Of a stretch of DNA of 64,000 nt, positions 57,594 to 64,000 are shown one piece after another. The notes beneath the pieces are model-generated. The model saw nothing but the letters and a program-made list of their open reading frames with translations. It was not told the DNA's origin and did no database searches. The stretch is from positions 1-64,000 of the forward strand of contig CAZBJX010000001.1 in NCBI GenBank assembly GCA_964492335.1, read 5' to 3'. Each line of letters starts with the position of its first letter. The stretch's first letter is position 1. The DNA is from JAFGCL01 sp964492335 (lineage in GTDB: Bacteria; Chloroflexota; Dehalococcoidia; UBA2247; RBG-13-53-26). The position numbers and the translations under genes are program-made.

Positions 57594-57824
57594 CTACTGT
57601 CTGACCATGGCCTTGCCGCACTTCGGGCAGCTGATGTTGGCGCAGGGCGTTCCCACCTGGTGGGGCACCGTGGTCCCGCAGCCGGGGCACAGGCAGTTCC
57701 CGCCCGGCCCGGCCCCCGCCCTGGTGCCTCCCATTCGCCCGCGGCCTCCTCCCGCTCCACGACCTCTTCTGCCTGTTCCCGGGCCGCCCCCGCCGGGGGG
57801 CCCGGTCCCGTCTCTTAATGGCAT
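57594..57824 (-). CDS. Small Gly-rich zinc-ribbon protein
   Basis: A 76-residue protein: MPLRDGTGPPGGGG, a Gly/Arg-rich stretch to residue 42, then a zinc ribbon CLCPGCGTTVPHQVGTPC and CPKCGKAMVRQ. Proteins of this build are always near MinD/NifX genes and DUF5320 genes in anaerobes. Role unknown. Confidence 0.7.
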   Translation of the reverse strand: MPLRDGTGPPGGGGPGTGRRGRGAGGGRGRMGGTRAGAGPGGNCLCPGCGTTVPHQVGTPCANISCPKCGKAMVRQ

Positions 57825-57897
57825 TGTCCTACCTCCTGCAAATCACTCCGGGCTGCCGTCAAGCATGCGCCAGCCGGCAGCCGCTCTCGCTGCCGCG

Positions 57898-58758
57898 CTA
57901 GGCCCCTCCGCGCCTCTGCTGGCCGTGATGCGCGTCCACCGACGGCTTCGAGGAAGCCAGCAGCTTGCCCGCCTTGTAGGCCTCGATGGCGTCCCTTATC
58001 GAGCCAGTCACGTTGGTGATCACCTGGACGCCGGCCTCGGAGAGCACCTGGTAGGCGTTCGGCCCGCAGTCTCCCGTCAGCACGGCCCGGACGCCCTGGT
58101 CGACGATCATCTGGGCCGTGGCGATCCCTGCGCCGCCGCCCGCGCTGGCGCTGGCGTTGTCCACGGCGTCGTGCAGGGACGTCTCCGGATCGAAGATGAT
58201 GAAGTGCGGGCTCCGGCCGAACCGGGGGTCGACCTGCGCAGTCAGGTCGGTTCCTGTGGCTGAAATGGCTATTCTCATGGTACCTCCTCTTCCCTCTGTC
58301 CCCGGCAGCGGTCCAGGGTGGTCGGCCTGCCCTGCCGGACGACGCAAGTCCGTTTCCAGTGCATTGGGGCTGTGGCAGCGGGGGCACACCAGGGGCCCGG
58401 CCAGGGCGTTCCCGGAGGGGACCTCCCACTCATGACCGTCCTCCGCGCACCTGAAGGCCCGCATGGCCAGCTCGAAGTTGCCGCCGTCTATCCTTATTGC
58501 CTTGCCGTTGAGAAGGGCATCGGCGATCTTCTGCCGCGCGGAGGCCAGTATCCGCTGGAATGTGGGCCGCGACACGCCCATTCTGTCCGCCCCTTCTTCC
58601 TGCTCCAGCCCCTCGAGGTCCTTGAGGCGCAGGGCCTCTGCTTCGTCCAGGGATATGGTGATCTCCTCCAGGGCCCGCATGGGCGTGCCGGCCGGCTTGA
58701 AGTAGGTAGCCTCCGGGACGAAGGACACTCGCCGGAACCTCTGGGGTCTGCCTCGCAC
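57898..58758 (-). CDS. DUF134 regulator fused to a NifX-type domain
   Basis: A 286-residue open frame. Residues 1-125 are DUF134 with a sigma70-region-4-like helix-turn-helix (SLDEAEALRLKDLEGLEQEEGADRMG, then SRPTFQRILASARQKIADAL) and a zinc ribbon (RCAEDGHEWEVP, LVCPRCHSPN). Residues 160-286 are a NifX/ORP-fold protein (MRIAISATGTDLTAQVDPRFGR, GGGAGIATAQMIVDQGVRAVLTGDCGPNAY). A strong SD (GAGGAGGT) sits 6 bases before an internal ATG at 58278, so the NifX part may also be made alone. Starts at GTG 58758. The DUF134 part is the probable reader of the 22-bp palindrome upstream. Confidence 0.8.
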   Translation of the reverse strand: MRGRPQRFRRVSFVPEATYFKPAGTPMRALEEITISLDEAEALRLKDLEGLEQEEGADRMGVSRPTFQRILASARQKIADALLNGKAIRIDGGNFELAMRAFRCAEDGHEWEVPSGNALAGPLVCPRCHSPNALETDLRRPAGQADHPGPLPGTEGRGGTMRIAISATGTDLTAQVDPRFGRSPHFIIFDPETSLHDAVDNASASAGGGAGIATAQMIVDQGVRAVLTGDCGPNAYQVLSEAGVQVITNVTGSIRDAIEAYKAGKLLASSKPSVDAHHGQQRRGGA

Positions 58759-58788
58759 TTTCTCTTCTCCGGGCGCCCGTGGCGCAAC

Positions 58789-58810
58789 ATTCTGAGCATA
58801 CGCTCATAAT
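58789..58810. promoter_or_regulatory. 22-bp palindrome, copy 1 (DUF134 operator candidate)
   Basis: ATTATGAGC.TATG.TCA.AAT pattern on the minus strand (here with G and C at the variable places): 9 of 11 positions pair. It starts 31 bases upstream of the DUF134-NifX gene and is next to its -10 box. The same element precedes the second DUF134 gene at 62644-62665. Confidence 0.7.
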
Positions 58811-58811
58811 C

Positions 58812-58841
58812 ATGATAGACTCGCCCGGGGAAGGCTGTCAA
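58812..58841 (-). promoter_or_regulatory. Promoter of the NifX-MinD cluster
   Basis: Minus strand TTGACA (58841-58836), 18 bases, TATCAT (58817-58812), directly next to the palindrome. The near-consensus -35 indicates a strong promoter that a DUF134 protein could block. Confidence 0.65.
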
Positions 58842-59035
58842 GAGACCTGGGTCGCATCCCGTTCAAGAACAAGGTCGGCAGGGTGGTCACGCGCACGACA
58901 GCTGCCAGGTGGCCCGGATACTGCCGCGGTATGTGGCGCGCTTCTGCCCCGATAGCGGCTGACCGGCCCCGGCAGGCCTTGATGACCGCTGGCGCGGGCC
59001 GCACCGGGGCCCGGTCTCCCACCGGGGGGCCGGTG

Positions 59036-59782
59036 TCAGGCCGCCCTTCTCCGTCGTTTCCGGCGGGCCGGCAGCCTGCTTGCCAGGACAACGGTGAAGC
59101 CGGCGTCGGGGTGATAGCCCTCGCGGGGCTCCTCCAGGTGCTTTGCCTGGCCCGGCTTCGCCAGCAGCGTGGACACCACCCTCTCTGTCACGAAGCCCTC
59201 CTGCTCCAGGAGCGCGGTCACCTCGTCGAAGCTGTAGAAGGTGGCATAGCGGTAGAAGCGGTGGCCCTTCTCCTTCTTCTGCTGGTAGAGCTGGCCCCAG
59301 CGGCCGTCCCTCAGAAGCAGGCCCAGCACGAGCCTCCCATCCGGCGCCAGCACGTGGCGGGCCTCCTTGAAAACGCCCCTGGGCGACTTCAGGAAGCAGA
59401 GGGTGGCTATCAGGAAGACCGTGCCAAAGGACTCCTCGTCGAAGAGCCTTTGCTCTCCGCGACCGACGAAGGCATTGACTCCCCGTTTCCTGGCCAGCTC
59501 CACCATCTTGAGGGACGGGTCCACGCCGGCTTCGATGCCCAGCGCATGGGCGAAACGGCCGCTGCCGACTCCTATCTCCAGCCATGGCTTCGGCAGGTCC
59601 GCCGACACCTCCGCCAGCGCACTCAGCTCGGTCTGGAAGACGCTGCGGCCATCGCCATCGAACCACCGGTCGTACTCCGGCGCCAGGTCCGCGAAGGGCG
59701 GCAGGACGCCCCGGGTGCGGCTGGCGTGCGCCAGGTGCTTCCCGGCCCTCCCGAGTGCCGGCTCCGTCACGACTCCGTCCAT
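59036..59782 (-). CDS. SAM-dependent methyltransferase, class I
   Basis: A 248-residue methyltransferase: FADLAPEYDRWFDGDGR, motif I LEIGVGSGRFAHALG, motif II GVDPSLKMVELA, GRGEQRLFDEESFGTVFLIATLCFLKSP, and APDGRLVLGLLLRDGRWGQLYQQKKEKGHRFYRYATFYSFDEV. The ubiE/COQ5-like scheme is clear; acceptor unknown. It is downstream of the CoA-binding gene (8-base gap). The C-terminus is basic (RRKRRRR). The region 58842-59035 has no gene. Confidence 0.88.
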   Translation of the reverse strand: MDGVVTEPALGRAGKHLAHASRTRGVLPPFADLAPEYDRWFDGDGRSVFQTELSALAEVSADLPKPWLEIGVGSGRFAHALGIEAGVDPSLKMVELARKRGVNAFVGRGEQRLFDEESFGTVFLIATLCFLKSPRGVFKEARHVLAPDGRLVLGLLLRDGRWGQLYQQKKEKGHRFYRYATFYSFDEVTALLEQEGFVTERVVSTLLAKPGQAKHLEEPREGYHPDAGFTVVLASRLPARRKRRRRAA

Positions 59783-59790
59783 ATGCGCTC

Positions 59791-60168
59791 TCAGCTCCTC
59801 ATCACGCACACGCCGTGGACCACCTTGAGCTGATGGCCCTCGCAGAAGGCAATGGCCCGCTCGCTCTCTGACCCGGGCTGCAGCCATATCCTGCGCAGCC
59901 CCATGTCAGCGCACTGGGGCAGGACCTCCTCGGTCGCCGCCGGCGGCACTACGAAGTCCGCGACGTCCACGGCCACCGGGAGGGCGGCGATGCTGGGGTA
60001 GCACTTCAGGCCTTCCACTTCTTCCTGCCCGGGGTTGACCGGGTATACCTCGTACCCCCGGGCCTTGAGGTCCTTCACAATCCTGTTGCCGTACTTGCCG
60101 GCATCATTGGTGGCGCCGACCACGGCAAACCTCTTCTGCTCCATGAACTCTTTGATCAGTTCCTGCAT
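59791..60168 (-). CDS. CoA-binding protein (YccU-like)
   Basis: A 125-residue Rossmann-fold protein like CoA-binding domains of succinyl-CoA synthetase: FAVVGATNDAGKYGNRIVKDLKARGYEVYPVNP, ADFVVPPAATEEVLPQCADMGLRRIWLQPGSESE. It binds CoA; some relatives are redox- or NAD-linked. It lies after the DUF5320 genes. SD GGAGCGGGGT. Confidence 0.85.
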   Translation of the reverse strand: MQELIKEFMEQKRFAVVGATNDAGKYGNRIVKDLKARGYEVYPVNPGQEEVEGLKCYPSIAALPVAVDVADFVVPPAATEEVLPQCADMGLRRIWLQPGSESERAIAFCEGHQLKVVHGVCVMRS

Positions 60169-60257
60169 ATACCCCGCTCCTCCGGCAGGCTGCTGCCTGC
60201 CCCGGCGTTAGCGGGGTGTGGCGAGCCACACCCCGCGCCCGATCCGGCTGCTGCCGG

Positions 60258-60536
60258 CTACTTGTCGGTCAGGTCCCTGATCCTGGCCTCCAGGCCGTCC
60301 AGGGTGTTCTTGAGGGCCTCGGCTTCGCTCTTGAGGCAGGCCATTTCCTCCTCGCGAGAGGCGAAGCCCGGGGGGGACCACTGTCCCGGGTAGGCATAGC
60401 CGTAGCCGTACCCTCCCCGGCCCCTTCCCCATCGTGGCGCCCGGCCGGCCCTGCCGCCCCTGGGGCCGCAGAACCCCCGGCCTCCTCCGGTCATCGGTCC
60501 CATTCCTCTTGGTCCGGTCCCATCAAATCCTGGCAT
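60258..60536 (-). CDS. DUF5320-family protein 1
   Basis: A 92-residue protein: MPGFDGTGPRGMGPMTGGGRG start, a Gly/Arg/Tyr-rich middle (WGRGRGGYGYGYAYPG), and a C-terminal coiled coil (REEEMACLKSEAEALKNTLDGLEARIRDL). Start and coiled coil are diagnostic for DUF5320, always near NifX-type and DUF134 genes. It overlaps the next gene by 14 bases. Confidence 0.75.
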   Translation of the reverse strand: MPGFDGTGPRGMGPMTGGGRGFCGPRGGRAGRAPRWGRGRGGYGYGYAYPGQWSPPGFASREEEMACLKSEAEALKNTLDGLEARIRDLTDK

Positions 60537-60732
60537 TGTCTTCCTCCTTTTCTGTGCTCAGTGCTTCCAGTCTGGTCCTGATGCAGTCAAGCTCTGCTCT
60601 CAGTATCATGGCCTGCCTTCTGAGGTATTCGATCTCCTGCTCAGGGCCCCATATCCGTACCGCGCAGTAGCCGCTCCCCCAGCCTGTCATCGGGCCCCGG
60701 CTGCGGGGGCCTGTCCCGTCAAAGTGAGGCAT
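60523..60732 (-). CDS. DUF5320-family protein 2
   Basis: A 69-residue protein with MPHFDGTGPRSRGPMTGWGSGYC at the start and a coiled coil (EQEIEYLRRQAMILRAELDCIRTRLEAL). It has no Gly-rich middle, so it is the short version. Overlap of 14 bases with the downstream DUF5320 gene suggests coupling; 20 bases from the repeat-rich one. Confidence 0.75.
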   Translation of the reverse strand: MPHFDGTGPRSRGPMTGWGSGYCAVRIWGPEQEIEYLRRQAMILRAELDCIRTRLEALSTEKEEDNARI

Positions 60733-60752
60733 GCTTGCACCTCCTTGTGTCG

Positions 60753-61334
60753 TCAGTTGCCCGGGTTGGCGGTGCTCCCGGCTTCCAGGTCGCGTATCCT
60801 GGTCTCGATTGCGTCCAGGTCCGACTTGATGGCATCGGCTTGTTCCCTGAGGTAGACGGTGTCGTCCCAGCCGATGCCCGCCCCATACGGCGCGTACCCC
60901 GGGGCGGCCATGCCCGGCCAGTAGAAGGGGGCGCCGTACCAGGGGCCGCAGTCCGCGACGCCGTCCATGAAGTGCCACCATCTCGGCAGCCCGCCCCTGC
61001 CGCGGCCTCCGCCCCTGCCGTAGCCCAGGCCCAGGCCCCTGCCGNNNNNNNNNNNNNNNNNNNNNNNNNNNNNNNNNNNNNNNNNNNNNNNNNNNNNNNN
61101 NNNNNNNNNNNNNNNNNNNNNNNNNNNNNNNNNNNNNNNNNNNNCGTAGCCCAGGCCCAGGCCCCTGCCGTAGCCTCCGCCCCTGCCGTAGCCCAGGCCC
61201 AGGCCCCTGCCGTAGCCTCCGCCCCTGCCGTAGCCCAGGCCCAGGCCCCTGCCGTAGCCTCCGCCCCTGCCGTAGCCCAGGCCGAAGCCCCTGCCGGCAC
61301 CCCTGCCTCCTCCAAATCCGTAGTGCACCATCAT
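60753..61334 (-). CDS. Repeat-rich DUF5320-like protein, interrupted by assembly gap
   Basis: Start MMVHYGFGGGRGAGRG, then tandem copies of a 14-residue unit GRGLGLGYGRGGGY, a 100-N gap, and a C-terminal part with LPRWWHFMDGVADCGPWYG, APFYWPGMAAPGYAPYG and a coiled coil (YLREQADAIKSDLDAIETRIRDLEAG) like the other DUF5320 genes. The true length is unknown because the gap lies in the repeats; the frame is kept across the 100 N by chance. The Gly-Tyr-Arg repeat may form a low-complexity, RNA- or metal-binding or assembling segment. SD GAGGAGGAAG. Confidence 0.65.
   Translation of the reverse strand: MMVHYGFGGGRGAGRGFGLGYGRGGGYGRGLGLGYGRGGGYGRGLGLGYGRGGGYGRGLGLGYXXXXXXXXXXXXXXXXXXXXXXXXXXXXXXXXXXGRGLGLGYGRGGGRGRGGLPRWWHFMDGVADCGPWYGAPFYWPGMAAPGYAPYGAGIGWDDTVYLREQADAIKSDLDAIETRIRDLEAGSTANPGN
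61020..61300. repeat. 42-bp tandem repeat coding for GRGLGLGYGRGGGY
   Basis: On the plus strand the unit CGTAGCCCAGGCCCAGGCCC plus 22 further bases recurs at least three times at 61145-61290 and partly before the gap. It is an in-frame minisatellite and is the reason the assembly broke here. Confidence 0.8.
61045..61144. other. 100-N assembly gap
   Basis: Exactly 100 N, a scaffolding placeholder of unknown true size, inside the tandem repeat. Confidence 0.99.
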
Positions 61335-61383
61335 CTTCCTCCTCTCCTCGTGAACGGCGGACACCGCCCTCCTGGGGCCGCCT

Positions 61384-62121
61384 TCATGGCCTCCAGTCTT
61401 TCTTCATCATGGTCAACTGCCGCAGTCCCTTGATCTGGCGGTAGTTGGCCCCCTGGCTGACGCAGCGCATCGCCAGGTCCGGGTCGGCTACCACCGTGCC
61501 CGATATGGCGTCCACCCCGTGGTCGAACAAGACCGGTGACAGGGGGGATGTATCCCCCAGCACCACCACGAAAGCCCCCGGACTGCACAGGGCCAGGAGC
61601 CTGTCCATGGTGTGGTTGGTGAAGGCCGTCCCCGTAATGGCCACCACGTCGGCCCGGGGCACGAGGGCCTCGCCTTCTCCCTCGGGCAGGTCCCCTTCCC
61701 GCGGGTTCTTCTCTATCACCCAGAGCTCCCTGACCTCCTGGCGCAGCTGGGGCACGAACGGGAAATGGCCGACAATGGCCACGACCCTGCCCCTGCCCTT
61801 CTCGATCAGCAGCTCCCGGGCGTTGAGCTCCTGGCACCTCCCCTGGTCGACATCCAGCAGCGAGTTGATGGCAGCCATGCCGATGGCGGCCTCCGGTATC
61901 CTCTCCGAGTAGCACATCCGGGCCAGCTCCAGCGCGCTCTTCTGGTGCAGGGACCCCGGTCCTCTCACCAGGGGCGGCTCCTGCCGCAGGCTGTCCCGCG
62001 GCAGCGTGGCCGCCAGGCCGCAGTTGCCGGTGAGCACGGCGGTGTGGAAGAGCCCCAGGCGGATGTCCCTGACGCTCTGCTCTGCCTTCAACCCCGAAAG
62101 GATGTCATCGAGTATCCTCAT
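61384..62121 (-). CDS. DUF364-family protein (putative heavy-metal chelation)
   Basis: A 245-residue protein of the DUF364 group: VRDIRLGLFHTAVLTGNCGLA, ERIPEAAIGMAAINSLL, VVAIVGHFPFVPQLR, LWVIEKNPREGDLPE, DVVAITGTAFTNHTMDRLL, VVLGDTSPLSPVLFDHGVDAISGTVV. The group is tied to metal chelation or cofactor handling. It lies 15 bases after the second DUF134 gene and belongs to the same unit, 49 bases before the repeat-rich gene. ATG 62121. Confidence 0.85.
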   Translation of the reverse strand: MRILDDILSGLKAEQSVRDIRLGLFHTAVLTGNCGLAATLPRDSLRQEPPLVRGPGSLHQKSALELARMCYSERIPEAAIGMAAINSLLDVDQGRCQELNARELLIEKGRGRVVAIVGHFPFVPQLRQEVRELWVIEKNPREGDLPEGEGEALVPRADVVAITGTAFTNHTMDRLLALCSPGAFVVVLGDTSPLSPVLFDHGVDAISGTVVADPDLAMRCVSQGANYRQIKGLRQLTMMKKDWRP

Positions 62122-62136
62122 GGCTGTCTCTCTCCT

Positions 62137-62601
62137 TCAGCGGCGGGGGCCTCTTCCGTGGCGCCACCCGCCTCCCCGCCCCATGCCCGGCGGAAAGAGG
62201 GGCATGACGCTGGGGGTGGCGCACCTGGGGCACGTGTCGGGGGGGCCGGCTATGAGCCGCTCGAAGGGCACTTCCCACTCATGCCCGCTGACGCACCTGA
62301 AGCGGCGGAACGCCATCTCGTAGTTGCCTCCCCCGATGCGGATTCCCTTCCCGTTGAGCAGGGCGTCGGCCACCTTGCGCCGGGCGGAATCCAGCACCCG
62401 GGAGAAGGTGCTCCGGGACACGTTCATTCTCCGGGCGCAGTCCTCCTGCTCCAGCCCTTCCAGGTCACTCAGGCGAAGGGCCTCAGCCTCCTCAACCAGA
62501 AGGGTGACCTCCACGAGTTCCTCCGGCGGTACCTGGGTGGGCCTGAACTGGGTCACCGGCGGGACAAAGGCCACCCGGCGCCATCTGTGCCGTCTTCCCA
62601 C
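62137..62601 (-). CDS. DUF134-family regulator 2
   Basis: A 154-residue protein: RRVAFVPPVTQFRPTQVP, VEEAEALRLSDLEGLEQEDCARRM, then the helix-turn-helix NVSRSTFSRVLDSARRKVADAL and zinc ribbon RCVSGHEWEVP and CPRCATPSV. It has no fused NifX domain and ends in a Gly/Arg tail. It reads very like the first 125 residues of the fusion protein at 57898. GTG 62601. The palindrome lies 43 bases upstream. Confidence 0.85.
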   Translation of the reverse strand: MGRRHRWRRVAFVPPVTQFRPTQVPPEELVEVTLLVEEAEALRLSDLEGLEQEDCARRMNVSRSTFSRVLDSARRKVADALLNGKGIRIGGGNYEMAFRRFRCVSGHEWEVPFERLIAGPPDTCPRCATPSVMPLFPPGMGRGGGWRHGRGPRR

Positions 62602-62643
62602 AATGTCCTCTCGTATTTATGATCCGCTGTGCTAAATCGCCTT

Positions 62644-62665
62644 ATTGTGAACATATGCTCATAAT
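62644..62665. promoter_or_regulatory. 22-bp palindrome, copy 2 (DUF134 operator candidate)
   Basis: Minus strand ATTATGAGCATATGTTCACAAT-type element: 9 of 11 positions pair. It shares ATTATGAGC, TATG and TCA with copy 1. It directly follows the -10 box on the minus strand, so a bound regulator would block transcription start. Confidence 0.7.
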
Positions 62666-62666
62666 C

Positions 62667-62696
62667 ATTATAAGGCCTGTGTCAAGGTTCTGTCCA
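62667..62696 (-). promoter_or_regulatory. Promoter of the DUF134-DUF364 unit
   Basis: TGGACA (62696-62691), 18 bases, TATAAT (62672-62667) on the minus strand, followed at once by the palindrome. Confidence 0.6.
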
Positions 62697-62750
62697 GGCG
62701 GCGGCGCCTTCTTTGACAGGCCTGCCGGCCGTGACTACCATTAGGCTCTT

Positions 62751-63245
62751 GTGAGTGAGGAGAGCCCCGGCAACGGCTCCAGGCGGGCCAGCCTTCCGGC
62801 ACGCCTGATTTCCCTGGTCACCGGCCCCACCGGAATAGGGCGGTTCCTGCGCTTCGCCCTGGTGGGGGCCAGCGGCGTCCTGGTGGACATGCCCATTTTC
62901 TGGGCCCTCGTCCAGCTGGCGCGCCTGTACGACCTCGCGGCCATACTCCCGGCCTACGCGGCGGCCACGGTCTGGAACTTCATGCTGAACGACCGCTGGA
63001 CCTTCCATGACCGGCGGGGAGAGACCGGCACCTCCGCGCTGACGCGGTTGGCCAAATACGCCCTGGTGAGCCTGCCGCCGCTGGCCTACAGGCTGGCAAC
63101 CTACTGGCCGCTGACGCGGGTGTCGGGCCAGACCAAGCTCATGGCCTATGCCATCGCCATCGTGGTGGGGATGGCCTGGAACTTCGGCGCCAACTTCCTC
63201 TGGACCTGGCGCAAGCGGAGCCGGGAGCCCCGGTCAGAGGGCTGA
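62751..63245 (+). CDS. GtrA-family membrane protein
   Basis: A 164-residue GtrA-type protein with four membrane helices: LRFALVGASGVLVDMPIFWALVQ, AAILPAYAAATVWNFMLNDRWTFHD, LTRLAKYALVSLPPLAYRLATYW, LMAYAIAIVVGMAWNFGANFLWTWRKR. The N-terminus is charged and Ser-rich. GtrA proteins take part in membrane translocation of lipid-linked sugars in cell-surface polysaccharide synthesis. GTG 62751; GTG 62755 is possible. It is divergent from the DUF134 unit and stands alone here. Confidence 0.85.
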   Translation: MSEESPGNGSRRASLPARLISLVTGPTGIGRFLRFALVGASGVLVDMPIFWALVQLARLYDLAAILPAYAAATVWNFMLNDRWTFHDRRGETGTSALTRLAKYALVSLPPLAYRLATYWPLTRVSGQTKLMAYAIAIVVGMAWNFGANFLWTWRKRSREPRSEG

Positions 63246-63298
63246 GGCGCATGCCGGGCGCGGCCGGAGAGAGGTCCGGCCGGGGGGCTGAGGCGTGG

Positions 63299-63835
63299 CT
63301 AGAGGGTCGAGTACCTCCTGACCTGGAAGCGGTGGAGCTTCACCGGCTCCCGGGGACCGATCCCCGCTTTCTGGCGGCAGATGCTGATCTGCTCCTCGAC
63401 GGTGTCCACGCCCTCCAGGTCGGGCAACAGCAGCCCCCTGCGGTGGCCGCACTCCACGATGGCGCCGAACTTGCGGGGGTCGAGGTCCTGCGGGCCTTCC
63501 ACCGGCTCCGGCCTGGTGAGGATGTCGACGCTGTAGGTCAGGTGGGGGAGCTCGGCTGGCGTCACCGGCGGGAAGCGGGGGTCCTGGGTGGCCGAGCTGA
63601 CCGCGTTGTGCATGATCTCTTCGGCCACGTTCGATTGCTGCGGCTCGAAGGTGCCGATGCAGCCTCTCAACTGGCCGCCCTTCCTGATGGAGACGAAGAC
63701 GCCGGCCCGCTCCCTCATCTCCGGCGTCATCTGCCCCGGCGTCACCATGTAGCCCGATTTGACATAGCTCTCCACCGTGTCCCTGGCCAGCCGGGCCAGG
63801 GGGTGGAGCTTCCGGGGTGGGGACGCAGGTTCCAT
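63299..63835 (-). CDS. amrA: AmmeMemoRadiSam system protein A (AMMECR1)
   Basis: A 178-residue AMMECR1-domain protein: LARLARDTVESYVKSG, AGVFVSIRKGGQLRGCIGTFEPQQSNVAEEIMHNA, AVSSATQDPRFPPVTPAELPHLTYSVDILTRPEPV, and IVECGHRRGLLLPDLEGVDT plus the C-terminal HRFQVRRYS. The LRGCIG Cys is the family's invariant residue. ATG 63835 has GAGGTGG upstream; a longer frame would run into the gene beyond. It should act with MEMO at 13754 and the radical SAM enzyme next to it. Confidence 0.92.
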   Translation of the reverse strand: MEPASPPRKLHPLARLARDTVESYVKSGYMVTPGQMTPEMRERAGVFVSIRKGGQLRGCIGTFEPQQSNVAEEIMHNAVSSATQDPRFPPVTPAELPHLTYSVDILTRPEPVEGPQDLDPRKFGAIVECGHRRGLLLPDLEGVDTVEEQISICRQKAGIGPREPVKLHRFQVRRYSTL

Positions 63836-63891
63836 AGTCCACCTCTCGGCACGGGCCTCCTCGGCGGGCGGCTCCCGGGGCCGCCCCTCTG

Positions 63892-64000
63892 TCAGACCCT
63901 GAAGTTGAGATCGGCGCCGCAGAAGCGGCACCGGGACCCGTCCAGGCCGACCACCCGGGCCCGGTAGCCCTGCCGCTTCACCACGAGCTTACCACAGGAG
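63892..64000 (-). CDS. amrS: AmmeMemoRadiSam radical SAM enzyme, C-terminal end (partial)
   Basis: The last 36 codons on the minus strand read SCGKLVVKRQGYRARVVGL, then DGSRCRFCGADLNFRV. This matches the C-terminal zinc-ribbon end of the radical SAM member of the AmmeMemoRadiSam set (typically CxxCGxLLIERxGY and then CPxCGxxIPG). The rest, with the SAM cluster, is beyond the window. It directly precedes amrA, as is usual. Confidence 0.75.
   Translation of the reverse strand, partial: SCGKLVVKRQGYRARVVGLDGSRCRFCGADLNFRV

Noticed and set aside
61145..61290. CRISPR array
   Set aside because: The repeats are adjacent without spacers and are in frame with a protein.
62680..62685. TTGACA on the minus strand as -35 of the DUF134 unit
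   Set aside because: Only 7 bases from the TATAAT; spacing excludes it. TGGACA at 62696-62691 has correct spacing.

Overview
The window is a 64 kb piece of a GC-rich bacterial scaffold, and a 100-N gap shows it was assembled from contigs. The gene set suggests an anaerobic bacterium: a glycyl-radical activase, many ferredoxin-type Fe-S proteins, an orphan 2-hydroxyacyl-CoA dehydratase-like subunit, a NifX/MinD metal-cluster locus, FeoAB and an AmmeMemoRadiSam set. A 31-residue AURKAIP1/COX24-type protein and several FmdB zinc ribbons, together with no outer-membrane genes, fit Chloroflexota (Dehalococcoidia-like). That placement is an inference. No rRNA or tRNA was found to confirm it.

Layout. 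0-1.8 kb is accessory debris: an IS21-type end with a truncated istB, a RelE-like toxin-antitoxin pair, and an AbiEi-like antitoxin remnant that still has its inverted repeat. 1.8-7.9 kb is a five-gene operon on the minus strand with a clear promoter: an unknown protein, a BrxD-like ATPase with a degraded P-loop, an intact BrxD-like (DUF2791) ATPase, another unknown protein, and a SNF2 helicase fused to an Mrr-type nuclease. I read it as a candidate anti-phage system without the usual BREX methylase or PglZ. 8-21.4 kb is mostly housekeeping: a UvrD-like helicase, a PurC-like protein, FmdB proteins, ThiE, a translin-like protein, MEMO, two paralogous surface proteins that share an almost identical 3' end, a glycyl-radical activase, thioredoxin, a redox operon and a thiamine-binding protein. 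22-25 kb is a Zur-znuACB operon with a recognisable palindrome. 26-31.5 kb holds a large FG-GAP-like surface protein with an ABC transporter. 31.6-36.7 kb has gap and an enolase operon. 36.9-39.5 kb is a DtxR-type regulator with feoAB and two matching operators. 42-52 kb is a group of flavin oxidoreductases, a CoA-transferase and metallo-hydrolases. 52.2-62.6 kb is an almost unbroken minus-strand series of NifX, Mrp, MinD-ferredoxin, NifU, MIP18, DUF134, DUF5320 and DUF364 proteins, resembling the orange-protein (ORP) loci of sulfate reducers. The window ends in AMMECR1 and the 3' end of its radical-SAM partner.

The most notable observation is two independent in-frame UGA codons, each exactly where a catalytic cysteine is expected: a UxxC in a thioredoxin-like protein (19460-19969) and the peroxidatic position of an AhpC-like peroxiredoxin (41291-41992). 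Each is followed, after the same 10-nt spacer, by a perfect stem-loop with a G in the first two loop bases, as in bacterial SECIS elements. Both are therefore annotated as selenoproteins. The thioredoxin-like selenoprotein sits in an operon with a NuoG/HoxU-like Fe-S protein, a 47-residue membrane peptide ending in a CxxC motif and a NapH-like ferredoxin, which looks like an undescribed membrane redox module.

Other points: the NifX cluster has two DUF134 regulators, each preceded by the same 22-bp palindrome beside a sigma70-type promoter, so the two loci are probably co-regulated. Metal homeostasis (Zur, DtxR/Feo) is also readable from operators. Antisense ORFs are frequent because of the GC content and were left out.
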